Part shown: in pieces, positions 25,256 to 33,379 of the stretch | How the letters are laid out: each line of letters opens with the position of its first letter | Position numbering within the stretch: the first letter of the stretch is position 1 | From: Methylocaldum sp. 14B | Lineage (GTDB): Bacteria > Pseudomonadota > Gammaproteobacteria > Methylococcales > Methylococcaceae | Assembly: GCF_002005105.1 (NCBI RefSeq) | Contig: NZ_MSCV01000014.1 | Coordinates: 1 to 64,000, forward strand | Direction: 5' to 3' | Length of the DNA: 64,000 bases | Notes under the pieces: generated by a model | What the model was told of the DNA's origin: nothing | Databases searched by the model: none | Seen by the model: the letters and a program-made list of their open reading frames with translations, nothing else | Program-made: the position numbers and the translations under genes

Positions 25256-26002
25256 TCATTCGCCGTTCAGCGTCCAGTCATAGGGCAGATTGGCCTTGAT
25301 CTCCAAGCCTTGCGGCAAGTCCGGGCGATAAGTCCGGATGAATGCCTCGACGCCGCCCTTCTGTTCGAAATCCTCGCCGAACCAGTCGAAGATTTTTGAT
25401 ACCCTTACCGCCGTTCCCTCTACCCGCAGGCCCTTGGTGGGATTATTCAAATAGCTGGCGCTGGCGGAGTCGAGCTGCATATTCAGCTTTGCCGCGGTAT
25501 AGGGTTCCGGATGTAAATCGGGGCAGCTTTTCGAGGCGCAGACGATGGCCATGTGGATGCGCGGCTCGCCCAGTCTGCGCAGGATGTCGTTCTCGATCTC
25601 GTCGAGGCTCAGGGCATTGCCGCCCACATTGCCGACCGGGCGCTTCCACACCGGATTGAGGAGATTGCCGACATCCTTGATGCTCTCAACCGGCCAGTGA
25701 TCCAGCACGGTCTTGATGGCCAGAATGTTGTAAGCGTTGATGTAGAAGGCCAGCTTTTCCTCGCGGGACTTGAGATTGTCCACGGGAAAGGCAGCGATTT
25801 GTGCGATCGCCAGCGTGAACGCCGGATCGCTTTTCAACCCGGTGTAATTCAGCCATGCCAAACGAGTTCCGGCGACGGTGCGCTCGCTGAGGTGTCGCGC
25901 GAGAATCTGGCCGTAGTTGCTCCAGTCCGGTTCGGCCGCATACCCAATTCGGAAGGCCAGCGCCATGCTAAGGCCGAATAGGAAAAGCCAGTGCCTCGTC
26001 AT
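25256..26002 (-). CDS. DUF547 domain exported protein
   Basis: A 248-aa protein. The start at 26002 has AGAGGA upstream and gives a signal peptide (FLFGLSMALAFRIGYAAE). The DUF547 core is clear: EEKLAFYINAYNILAI near 84-99, SLDEIENDILR, and the Cys-containing IVCASKSCPDLHPEPY. DUF547 proteins are periplasmic or lipoprotein-like and of unsettled function; the conserved Cys/His region hints at an enzyme fold. It lies divergent from the ECF sigma factor and might be in its regulon (inference). Confidence 0.8.
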   Translation of the reverse strand: MTRHWLFLFGLSMALAFRIGYAAEPDWSNYGQILARHLSERTVAGTRLAWLNYTGLKSDPAFTLAIAQIAAFPVDNLKSREEKLAFYINAYNILAIKTVLDHWPVESIKDVGNLLNPVWKRPVGNVGGNALSLDEIENDILRRLGEPRIHMAIVCASKSCPDLHPEPYTAAKLNMQLDSASASYLNNPTKGLRVEGTAVRVSKIFDWFGEDFEQKGGVEAFIRTYRPDLPQGLEIKANLPYDWTLNGE

Positions 26003-26229
26003 AGATCGAGTCCTCTTACAATTGAAAGTTTGTCCCTTAGTCGCTGGCCGGGGCCGAACCTTACGACTGATTTGGCCGAAGAGTTCAAAAGTGCGTGAAA
26101 TATACGTTTCCTTGCGAGGCGCGCATCGAGAAATTCCAGCCGGCTTGTTGCCCGCAAAGTGCAAAGGTTAAAGTGAAAAGGCACCAGAACAATGGCCCGA
26201 AGCGAACAAGAAAACCGAAGGGGCATGCC

Positions 26230-26799
26230 TTGACCGATGACACGCTGATACAACACCGCCCGATATTGTTCCGCTATGCGCTGCTGCATCTGCGTGATGC
26301 CGACTTGGCGGAAGACGTGGTGCAGGAAACCTTGCTGGCGGCCTTGCAGTCCGATGCCGGTTTTGCCGAACGCTCATCGTTGCGTACCTGGCTGATTGGG
26401 ATCCTGAAGCACAAGATCGCCGACCAACAGCGTCGTGACGCACGAGAAACCCGTTTGTTCGAGCCGGACCGGGTTGGGGCGGACGAGGACATTGAGGAGC
26501 ACTTGTTCAACGCCGAAGGGAGTTGGCACTCACCGCCCAAGGTCTGGTCGCATCCTGAAAATGCTCTGGAACAGGAGGAGTTCTGGCGTATCTACGAGTG
26601 GTGCCAGCAGAATCTGCCGGCGCGTCAGGCCGAAGTATTCATGCTCAGGGAACTGGTCGGATTGGAGCCGGAAGAAATCTGTAAGGAAGCTAACCTCAGT
26701 TCGACCAATTATTGGGTTACGTTGCATCGTGCCCGCATGAGATTGCGGGCATGTCTGGAAGCGCGGTGGTTCGGCAAACAGCAGACCGGAGATAAATAA
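26230..26799 (+). CDS. ECF-type RNA polymerase sigma factor
   Basis: A 189-aa sigma-70 family protein. The TTG at 26230 is used because AAGGGG lies 6 bases upstream; a GTG at 26173 would give a longer form. Region 2 is LHLRDADLAEDVVQETLLAAL with the downstream LRTWLIGILKHKIADQQR. Region 4 is LPARQAEVFMLRELVGLEPEEICKEANLSS with a recognition helix ending in VTLHRARMRLR. It should direct RNA polymerase to an extracytoplasmic-stress regulon. It is paired with a zinc-finger gene starting 1 base after its stop, the usual sigma/anti-sigma layout. Confidence 0.88.
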   Translation: MTDDTLIQHRPILFRYALLHLRDADLAEDVVQETLLAALQSDAGFAERSSLRTWLIGILKHKIADQQRRDARETRLFEPDRVGADEDIEEHLFNAEGSWHSPPKVWSHPENALEQEEFWRIYEWCQQNLPARQAEVFMLRELVGLEPEEICKEANLSSTNYWVTLHRARMRLRACLEARWFGKQQTGDK

Positions 26800-26800
26800 C

Positions 26801-27010
26801 ATGCGTTCCTGCCGGGAAGTCAGTGAGCTGGTGTCCAAGTCATTGGACGTTCACTTGAGTCTGAGAGAGCGGATGGCAGTGCGGCTGCACCTGATGATGT
26901 GCAGGCACTGCAGCAACTTCAAGAAACAGATGTTGTTCCTGCGCCGGGCGGGTGCGAGTTATGTGGAGTATCTGGAAAAAACAAGCCGTAAAGAATCGGT
27001 CAAGCGCTAA
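26801..27010 (+). CDS. small zinc-finger anti-sigma factor candidate
   Basis: A 69-aa protein resembling the zf-HC2 anti-sigma fold: an early CREVSELVSKSLD segment (Cys4) and HLMMCRHCSNF (Cys34, Cys37 with a nearby His) supply the H-C-C metal ligands. It is only the cytoplasmic sigma-binding module, with no transmembrane helix, so it would be a soluble redox- or metal-responsive ZAS protein. It sits directly behind the sigma gene. Confidence 0.75.
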   Translation: MRSCREVSELVSKSLDVHLSLRERMAVRLHLMMCRHCSNFKKQMLFLRRAGASYVEYLEKTSRKESVKR

Positions 27011-27277
27011 CGGCAGGATCGGAAGTGTCAGAAATTCTGTGTGTGAGGGGTTGAGCAACAGGATCAGCGGATCACTTGGTGAATCGTTCGTCGTAGAGTA
27101 TGGCGAACTGGTTCATCGCCATCTTCCAGTCTTGTGCGGCACGCCCCGCGCCAAGTAAATGGCCTTGGTGCGGACCACCGCGTGCTCGACCATGACGGCA
27201 TCGATCACCGAGCTGATAAGCTCCAGACCGACCTCAACGCCGTATTGCTCGACCAGGAAGCCCTGAATCTCGCGCTT

Positions 27278-27669
27278 TAGAGCGTTTTCATCGCTGATGT
27301 ACGGTCATAAGGGAAGCCGCCTTCGGCGGGCAGCCGAGTTTAAAGCGGGTCTAGCCCCGCAGGCGAGTTACTTTTGCAAAACCCATCCTTGGGGTTTGCC
27401 CGTCGGGTCAGCCTTCGGCGGTCCAAACTCGCTCCCGGCGAGTTTGTCTTTGCTTGCCCAAAGACAAATTTGTCGGGAACAAATTTGGACGCGCGGAGCG
27501 CGCCCGAAGGGTTTGCGCCAGGATAGGCGTAAATCCAAAGTAACCCAAAGAAAGGGCACCCGGATGGCGCACTGATCCTGCGCATCGCCGCCTTGAGCCG
27601 GCGGCGATGCTCGGGCGCGCCATCCGGGAAAATACAGAAACGCCGTACACCCGATTAGAAAATGCTCTA
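27278..27669. repeat. MITE-like repeat A, copy 4, inside IS256
   Basis: Left end TAGAGCGTTTTCATCGCTGATGTACGG-like, right end inverted as CCGTACACCCGATTAGAAAATGCTCTA-like; the outer 13 bases and the inner GTACGG match. The 392-bp interior carries CCTTCGGCGGG and GACAAATTTGTCGGG short palindromes and differs from the GTAGGTCGGCAA-type cores. Confidence 0.65.
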
Positions 27670-27885
27670 AGTACATTCAGGAAAGTCCTACGGCATACGA
27701 ACCGCTCATTGCGCAGAATTGCCAGGGATTCGATTGGATGGGTCGAAACACGCTGGGCGACTTGAAGTCATGCGGCCGTGGTTTCGAAACGTTCGTAGTA
27801 CATCGCTTTGCGCGGAAGTATTCGTCGGCAATCCTTTGTCGACGTGTTGCACTCGCGTTCCGCGAAACTTTCTGGGATGTACTTA
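27668..27885. repeat. MITE-like repeat B, copy 2, abutting copy A
   Basis: TAAGTACATTCAGGAAAGT at 27668-27686 is mirrored by ACTTTCTGGGATGTACTTA at 27867-27885. The core contains GTCGGCAATCCTTTGTCGAC. It shares a TA with the repeat A copy to its left, as at the window start. Confidence 0.65.
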
Positions 27886-28365
27886 GTCTGCCATGGGCAT
27901 ACATCGCGATGATCTTGTCATCGAAGCCGGTAAAGCGTCGCTCCTGCTGCGGGATGAGTAATGGTTCGAAGCTGCCGTCGCGGTCTCGCGGCACTTTGAT
28001 GCGCAGCGGACCCTCATCAATCAAAATCGTCTTGCTTGTGGCGCCGTTATGGTGATTACCTGCGTTTCTCGGGCTTGGCCCCAGTGCACGTTCGATCAGC
28101 GCCTTCTTGAAGGCCAAGGACGTGGCATTAACCGCTTCGGCACCCATAGGACCGGTCACGAACTGATCAATCAGTTCCTTCGGGATAGACGGCAACGCCG
28201 TCTCCCACACCGTAGCCTTCCTCGTCTTGCTTGGCATACATGCTCCCGGTTGTTAATAACATGATATGCCGCACACACAAAAATTCTGACAGGCTCGCGC
28301 ATCGAGCAAATCCCGAAGCAAACCGGTTCACTTGTTGTAGAAATCGGTGGACAATCAACACTTGC

Positions 28366-29055
28366 TTAGAGGCCATTCTTAAAGAACTCCAAGGTGCGTT
28401 TGCGTGCGTCATCAAGATCCTTTCCCTGAAAGCCGTGTCCTGCTCCTTTGTAACGATGTACTACGAAATCGGTGCCTTCGGTTTTGCCCGTCCCTTTAAG
28501 CCGATTAATCAGGGCGTCTGTCTCGCCGGGATGCACAATTACGTCGGTTTCATCGCCATGATGAATTTGTAGCGGCGGAAGCTGCGCTACATCCCCGGAG
28601 AGTGGAATTGATACGGTTGGACCAAAAAACTCCACAATCCTCTTGATCTTCACGACGCGCTGGGGCTTCATTGCTAAAGTCAACGCCCTATTACCACCCA
28701 GTGAGAAACCAAGTAACCCGATCCGGTCGGAATCCACGCTTGGGAGCCTTGACACGAGTGTAATGCCATCCTCGATCGCCATATTCCATTCATCTCCGTG
28801 GTCCTTCACCAGTCTCGTGATAGCAACAGTTGTTTCCATGCCTGGTTGTGTTCCTGTGCGATCAAAATAACTTGGAATAAACGCAACAATCCCTGCACTC
28901 TGGAGTCCTTTGGCGAAAGTCCGAATATCGTCGCCCCATGGGGGCAACATGCCAAACGTTCCTGGCAGAATGACCACGGCAGGATTTTGGCCTGTAGTAT
29001 TTGGGACAAAAGATTCGAACTTGATGTCCTGACCACCGCTCTTGTAGGTTTCCAT
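28366..29055 (-). CDS. dienelactone-hydrolase family protein
   Basis: A 229-aa alpha/beta hydrolase. The elbow GFSLGG puts serine (Ser118), not the cysteine of classical dienelactone hydrolases, at the nucleophile position. Asp171 (GDETDVIVHPGE) and His207 (GAGHGFQG) complete the triad. There is no signal peptide. It lies 14 bases behind the zincin-like gene and is the last gene of the long minus-strand unit that starts at 45206, so it may belong to that system or be a hitch-hiker. Base composition is similar to the zincin gene. Confidence 0.8.
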   Translation of the reverse strand: METYKSGGQDIKFESFVPNTTGQNPAVVILPGTFGMLPPWGDDIRTFAKGLQSAGIVAFIPSYFDRTGTQPGMETTVAITRLVKDHGDEWNMAIEDGITLVSRLPSVDSDRIGLLGFSLGGNRALTLAMKPQRVVKIKRIVEFFGPTVSIPLSGDVAQLPPLQIHHGDETDVIVHPGETDALINRLKGTGKTEGTDFVVHRYKGAGHGFQGKDLDDARKRTLEFFKNGL

Positions 29056-29069
29056 TGTTAACTCACTTG

Positions 29070-30155
29070 TTAATTAAGCGGCACCCACCCGACGTGTGCT
29101 TTCGTAAAACGGCACATATCATCGGCCTCACCGGCCATTAGGCAAGGGGTGTGTCCAATAGCCGCAAAGGGGTTATTCAAGCAATTTCCGTTAACAGCTC
29201 CGAACGGGCCAAATGTTTGTAGCGGATTACAGCTTCCGTACTCATCCGGGGCATTGAACAAATGACAGATCTCGTGGGCTATGACACGGTCGAGATTCTC
29301 AGGCTGAACGATCAATGAAGCCCTATCGAACTGCAGGAGTAATCTGCCAGAGGCGGCATACGCGAAATGCGCAGCCGAGTATTTGCTCAGCAGCACGACT
29401 ATCGATTGCCGAGGTGCACCTGCTGGCCATTGGCGATTCATTAGATTTGCGCGGTATGCATCAATACCGGGTAATCCGGCCTGAAAACCGATGGCTTGTA
29501 ACGCAGGATCGCGCCATAACGACTCTCTTGCTTCGTAATCGGCGAATGTCGCTGTACTGGGATCTGGCACTGGTCCCGGCACGGTCGCTGGGTTGAGTGA
29601 TAAGGCGATTCGCCGCTGTTCCGCCACGAAAACCAGTTTCGCCGATGACGGCGCATTTCTGTAAAGAATTTCGAACCCCTGGATGAGTGCCAGTGTTATA
29701 TCCAGAAATTCCGAAGAAGTGATTTGCGCCGTAGACCCTGCTAGGCCATCAACAATCAGGATGCCGACAGCAATATCTCCTGTTAACGTCATCATCGGTT
29801 GTGGTGAACCGAATGCACTTACTGTCTGGCACGTGATCGAAGTATTCAGCCATTTGAGTGCCCTTGATGCAAGCTTGTCGAGATATACAGGATCGAACAA
29901 CCGGTTCCATGCCTCGAGCCAAGTAATCGCTTCCGGTGCTATCGGCAATGTCTGTGGATTTGCTATAGGGCCAGTAGATAGCGCTGCCACCGACGGACTA
30001 CTAGCAATGCTCGCTACCAGGTTATTGGGTACGTCGACGACTGCCCCCACACCGTCCACCACCAAGTGGGGCGCGAGATCGGGAAATGCAGAGAAAATCT
30101 GTTGTAATGCAACCATCGGTAAATTTGCGGGAATTACTAGCATTGCCTTTGCCAT
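29070..30155 (-). CDS. zincin-like metallopeptidase
   Basis: A 361-aa protein without a signal peptide. The zinc motif is HEICH (294-298) followed by NAPDEYGS, giving a HExxH-x(5)-DE arrangement, and then a late CLMAGEADDMC (338-347) that can serve as a Met-turn. The pattern resembles metzincin-type zincins with a DEYG extension. Four cysteines in the last 60 residues could form disulfides. The N-terminal 290 residues show no familiar fold and may be a pro- or binding domain. It is the seventh gene of the giant-protein cluster and the most likely enzymatic effector or processing protease (inference). G+C is visibly lower than in the giant genes. Confidence 0.65.
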   Translation of the reverse strand: MAKAMLVIPANLPMVALQQIFSAFPDLAPHLVVDGVGAVVDVPNNLVASIASSPSVAALSTGPIANPQTLPIAPEAITWLEAWNRLFDPVYLDKLASRALKWLNTSITCQTVSAFGSPQPMMTLTGDIAVGILIVDGLAGSTAQITSSEFLDITLALIQGFEILYRNAPSSAKLVFVAEQRRIALSLNPATVPGPVPDPSTATFADYEARESLWRDPALQAIGFQAGLPGIDAYRANLMNRQWPAGAPRQSIVVLLSKYSAAHFAYAASGRLLLQFDRASLIVQPENLDRVIAHEICHLFNAPDEYGSCNPLQTFGPFGAVNGNCLNNPFAAIGHTPCLMAGEADDMCRFTKAHVGWVPLN

Positions 30156-30237
30156 AGTTTCTCCTCTACTAGAAAAATTGTTATTTTCAGTTAAGCGGGA
30201 GTCCTGTTGATCAATTGAATTTTTATACAGAGATTCC

Positions 30238-31326
30238 CTAAGGAAGAGTAGGACTAGGTCCTAACAAAACATATTCCTTGACAAGACCTAACGCTGTTCT
30301 CCGAACGAGTTCTCGGGCGCCTGCAATTGTCGCGGCCTCAGCAATCCAAGCGGCAAGAGGAACAAGCACAACCCTACCGGCAATGAGAACTACAGCGAGG
30401 CTTGCCAAGAGACTAGCTTGATCCATAGGAATTTGGTCCCTGAACATCGCGGTTATAGTGCATGCCATCGTTCCATCGAATTTGACGTTACCGCCTATTG
30501 TTGGCAATGGTATGGTCTCGGAAACGGTGATAGATCCGGTCGCAACGACGGTATTCGGAAAGACAAAGCCAAGTGACAACTGCCTCCAATTATCACCGAG
30601 GCTGCCGCTCACTTTAAACGTTCCTTGAATGTCAGCACTCATAGCTACCGAGGCGAATAGTCCATTGGCTGCGAGCCGTGTCTGAGCGCGAAGCTCGTTA
30701 CATGCCTGGTCAAGCGCTGTCGCTCCGATCCGTCGTGCGCTCCCGGATTTTACTGCCTGATCGAGCGCCAATAATGAAGGGTTTGCAGCACAAGCCAGGC
30801 CAAAGCTAGGCCCCCATGCACCGCTGAGCAGGCCGCTAAAGGACATGGTTACTCGCACCGCACCATTATCGAACACCAGCTGTTCGGTATTAGCAGGCTT
30901 ATAGACGATAGTTGGCAGGCCCATAACCGGTGCTGGGGGAGCTTCTTCGAGAACTTGATCAATTGGGCTAAGAACGATGTTTGCCAGGAGATTGGTGGGG
31001 ATCGGTGGTTGCGTTGCAAGCTGAACGAGTAGCTGAAAGGTTGGGCTATTGGGTTCCACCCGAAGATCAACGTTCAACGATGCATTCTGAACGGTCTGGA
31101 AGGTTTGGATCGCACCTAACAGTTCAGCCGAGATGGTACCTGCCATAAAGGGGGTCGGAATCTCGACGGCGGAGCCTGCACTGGTCTTAAGGCCGCCAGC
31201 TGGTAAAGGAATCATCATCAGCAGCTCGGCAACCTGTTGTTGGTCCTGCGCGAGATTTTTAGCAAAACTACCGTCATTGTTGAGGCCTACCGCCCCCTGC
31301 AAACTAAAGGCCATCGCAACCTCCAT
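30238..31326 (-). CDS. uncharacterised cluster protein, 362 aa
   Basis: I do not recognise this protein. The N-terminal segment (about 8-45, with LAQDQQQVAELLMMIPLPAGG) is a short helical motif faintly like peptidoglycan-binding or adaptor helices. The middle (about 160-290) looks like a beta-sandwich with alternating small residues, and residues about 300-350 contain a hydrophobic Ala/Leu-rich helix pair (LLASLAVVLIAGRVVLVPLAAWI) that could insert in a membrane. It is 38 bases downstream of the 668-aa gene and 82 bases upstream of the zincin gene. The helix pair makes it the best pore or membrane-contact candidate of the cluster (inference). Confidence 0.6.
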   Translation of the reverse strand: MEVAMAFSLQGAVGLNNDGSFAKNLAQDQQQVAELLMMIPLPAGGLKTSAGSAVEIPTPFMAGTISAELLGAIQTFQTVQNASLNVDLRVEPNSPTFQLLVQLATQPPIPTNLLANIVLSPIDQVLEEAPPAPVMGLPTIVYKPANTEQLVFDNGAVRVTMSFSGLLSGAWGPSFGLACAANPSLLALDQAVKSGSARRIGATALDQACNELRAQTRLAANGLFASVAMSADIQGTFKVSGSLGDNWRQLSLGFVFPNTVVATGSITVSETIPLPTIGGNVKFDGTMACTITAMFRDQIPMDQASLLASLAVVLIAGRVVLVPLAAWIAEAATIAGARELVRRTALGLVKEYVLLGPSPTLP

Positions 31327-31364
31327 TCAAACGTATAGAGTTAAATATATAATCAGTTATCGGC

Positions 31365-33371
31365 TTAATCGTTTTGAGTTACTTGTTGTATTACTTGGTC
31401 AAAGGAAAGGCCGCTAGCTCCTTCTCCGCGTCCGTTTTTCTTCTTGCGGCCAACCCAAGCGAAAGTCCCACCGTCATGCCAGCGCACCTGCTGAAAAGTC
31501 CTTCGGACCAAGCTGCCACCGCGCAGCAGTTCTTCCTCATGGATTACGTTTGGATGGTTGACCGGATCGCTGGCCAAGATGGTGCCGCGGGGCAGGACCA
31601 CTTTATGGGCAAGTTTCTGTAGGTCTGTGGCGTCGTCAGGCGGTTTGAGCGGCGGCACGCGCGGCATGGCTCCCTGTAGAAACGCAGTCGAAGCGCTTTG
31701 GCCCTGCAGCCGCACCGATACCAACGGAATCCAGTTCTCCGGAACGCTACCCATGAGCTGATAGCGCAAGAGCACATCTTTCCAGTCAGCGCCTTTCGGC
31801 TCTTCCGGATAGGCTTGAACGATGGCCTCGCGCAAGAGTTTGCCCGCTTCTTGCGCATCGCGTCCGCCCCCCAGAGGATCGGGAATGATGGCCTCGACGG
31901 CCCACACGAGGTTGGCCATCTCATCCCGAAGGAATACGACCTCCTCGATGGGTTTCGACTCGAGTGAACGCGCCACCGCGGGCGCCAGAAACAACCGTGT
32001 GTCCACCGCCCGAGGGGCATCACGCTTGGTTAGGGTCCACATCCCCCATTGTCCGGCAAGCCCAGCATCGGCATGGCGCTTTGCCGTTGGTTCAATCAGG
32101 GTATTGATGCCGAAGTTATCGGTGACGACGATACCCTTGGTGTCGGTCAGCGTCCCAACGTCCGCCCGAAACGGCAGGATGAACCAGTCGTTGGAAAAAA
32201 CCAGCCCGAATTCCGCAAGCAAGAGCTTGACTAAATCGGTCTTCGCAGCAGTAGTCAGCCCAAAGCCCACCCGGTTATCCTCGAATTCCCACCAGCGAAC
32301 GTTGGGCATGCCCGGGAAACGCAAAGGCGTCGGCACGAATGACTTCGTCCGTTTCGTCGGCCCCGGCGCATTGGCGATGGTGCTTTTTTCGCGGCCGGCA
32401 ACGTCAAAGGAATACCAGTCAAGATGTCCACCGGGGTATTGGTCGGCAACGAGTCGGGTTTCGGTTCCGGCTCCGTCTCCGTTCGATACTCCTAGTGAAA
32501 AGTTGTGCTCGAGATGCTCCGGTACCCACGCATTCTCATCGCCAGAGGGGGGAAGGAAGAGTTTGTCGTACCATTCTTTTTTGAAATCGCTCGCCAGGGT
32601 ATCCACTTTTTTTGCCAGCGAGTACGGCACGGCCACACCCTGGGCGACGAACTGGGCTGAAGGTAACGTTCCATCGCCTAACGCCTTTGAGATGTCGACA
32701 AGGAGCTTTCCCCCATCAATACCCCGCCCAGCCGCCGCAAGCCGGGTTTCAAGCTCACGGCGATGAGTCAGTAGTGTCAAGAACTCGAGGTCTTTCTGTT
32801 GCGTCTTGGACGGCGGTTCCTCTGTTTGACTCGAAGGAGCGATCCAGACCGTGGACGTATCGGCATCTTCGGGGGGCTGCACAGGCGCGCGGATACCGTA
32901 AGCCTCGGACGTCTTGAAACTCGCGATTAAGGCACCGGCCGCCGCACCTGCTTTCTGCTCCAGCTTCCGGAGCCAAGCCTGCCCGATGAATAAGCTCATC
33001 ATCAAATCCGGCTCGAACCTTTGACGCTCGACGACGAACTCCAGAGGTTTCTTCGCATCGTAGGCTTCGGGTGGCTTGCCTCCCAGGGTCAAGCTTGCCA
33101 ATGAGGTCGTTTCTGCGAACAGCTTCGCCCGTATCGGCGTTCCGGCATCTTCGCCCTTGAACTCTCCAAGTTGCCATTGCCGAGCCAGCATCCAAAGAGG
33201 ATCCCGCACCTCGGCCCGTAAAGCCTGGCCGAGATCTTCGGAACGCGGGCGCCCCTCTAGGCGGTTCCACAAGGTCGCGGTCGGGATGCGAAAAAGCACC
33301 GACAAACCCTTGTTTATGCGGTCGCTGATGTTGGCGCGTTCCTGGAAGCGCGAAACGTCATGGTTAATCAT
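31365..33371 (-). CDS. uncharacterised large cluster protein, 668 aa
   Basis: A large soluble protein, not assigned to a family I can name. The N-terminal block DPLWMLARQWQLGEFKGEDAG (about 57-77) is strikingly rich in aromatic and charged residues and looks conserved. Later features are NVRWWEFEDNRVGFG (about 370), SNDWFILPFRADVGTLTD (about 400), and a C-terminal stretch with RGGSLVRRTFQQVRWHDGG and a basic KKKNGRGEG patch. No signal peptide, no transmembrane helix and no catalytic motif are visible. It lies 8 bases behind the 1655-aa gene, implying coupled translation. A structural role is likely. Confidence 0.65.
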   Translation of the reverse strand: MINHDVSRFQERANISDRINKGLSVLFRIPTATLWNRLEGRPRSEDLGQALRAEVRDPLWMLARQWQLGEFKGEDAGTPIRAKLFAETTSLASLTLGGKPPEAYDAKKPLEFVVERQRFEPDLMMSLFIGQAWLRKLEQKAGAAAGALIASFKTSEAYGIRAPVQPPEDADTSTVWIAPSSQTEEPPSKTQQKDLEFLTLLTHRRELETRLAAAGRGIDGGKLLVDISKALGDGTLPSAQFVAQGVAVPYSLAKKVDTLASDFKKEWYDKLFLPPSGDENAWVPEHLEHNFSLGVSNGDGAGTETRLVADQYPGGHLDWYSFDVAGREKSTIANAPGPTKRTKSFVPTPLRFPGMPNVRWWEFEDNRVGFGLTTAAKTDLVKLLLAEFGLVFSNDWFILPFRADVGTLTDTKGIVVTDNFGINTLIEPTAKRHADAGLAGQWGMWTLTKRDAPRAVDTRLFLAPAVARSLESKPIEEVVFLRDEMANLVWAVEAIIPDPLGGGRDAQEAGKLLREAIVQAYPEEPKGADWKDVLLRYQLMGSVPENWIPLVSVRLQGQSASTAFLQGAMPRVPPLKPPDDATDLQKLAHKVVLPRGTILASDPVNHPNVIHEEELLRGGSLVRRTFQQVRWHDGGTFAWVGRKKKNGRGEGASGLSFDQVIQQVTQND

Positions 33372-33379
33372 AGGCTTAC

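Larger units (their letters stand above)
27074..28237 (-). pseudogene. IS256-family transposase, degenerate
   Basis: The N-terminal third (28237 down to about 27886) reads MPSKTRKATVWETALPSIPK through GPLRIKVPRDRDGSFEPLL to DKIIAMYAHGR. It is interrupted by inserted repeats, then resumes at 27277 as REIQGFLVEQYGVEVG and ISSVIDAVMVE. It next jumps by deletion to AVVRTKAIYLARGVP, and a final piece in another frame gives WKMAMNQFAILYDERFTK ending near 27074. The DDE catalytic region is gone, so it cannot transpose. Confidence 0.8.
27026..28291 (-). mobile_element. IS256-family element remnant with nested insertion
   Basis: Terminal inverted repeats are TGTCAGAAATTCTGTGTGTG at 27026-27045 and CACACACAAAAATTCTGACA at 28272-28291. 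Inside is a broken transposase gene on the minus strand with two internal deletions, plus a 606-bp inserted block of MITE-like repeats (27278-27885). No target duplication is evident. Confidence 0.75.
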
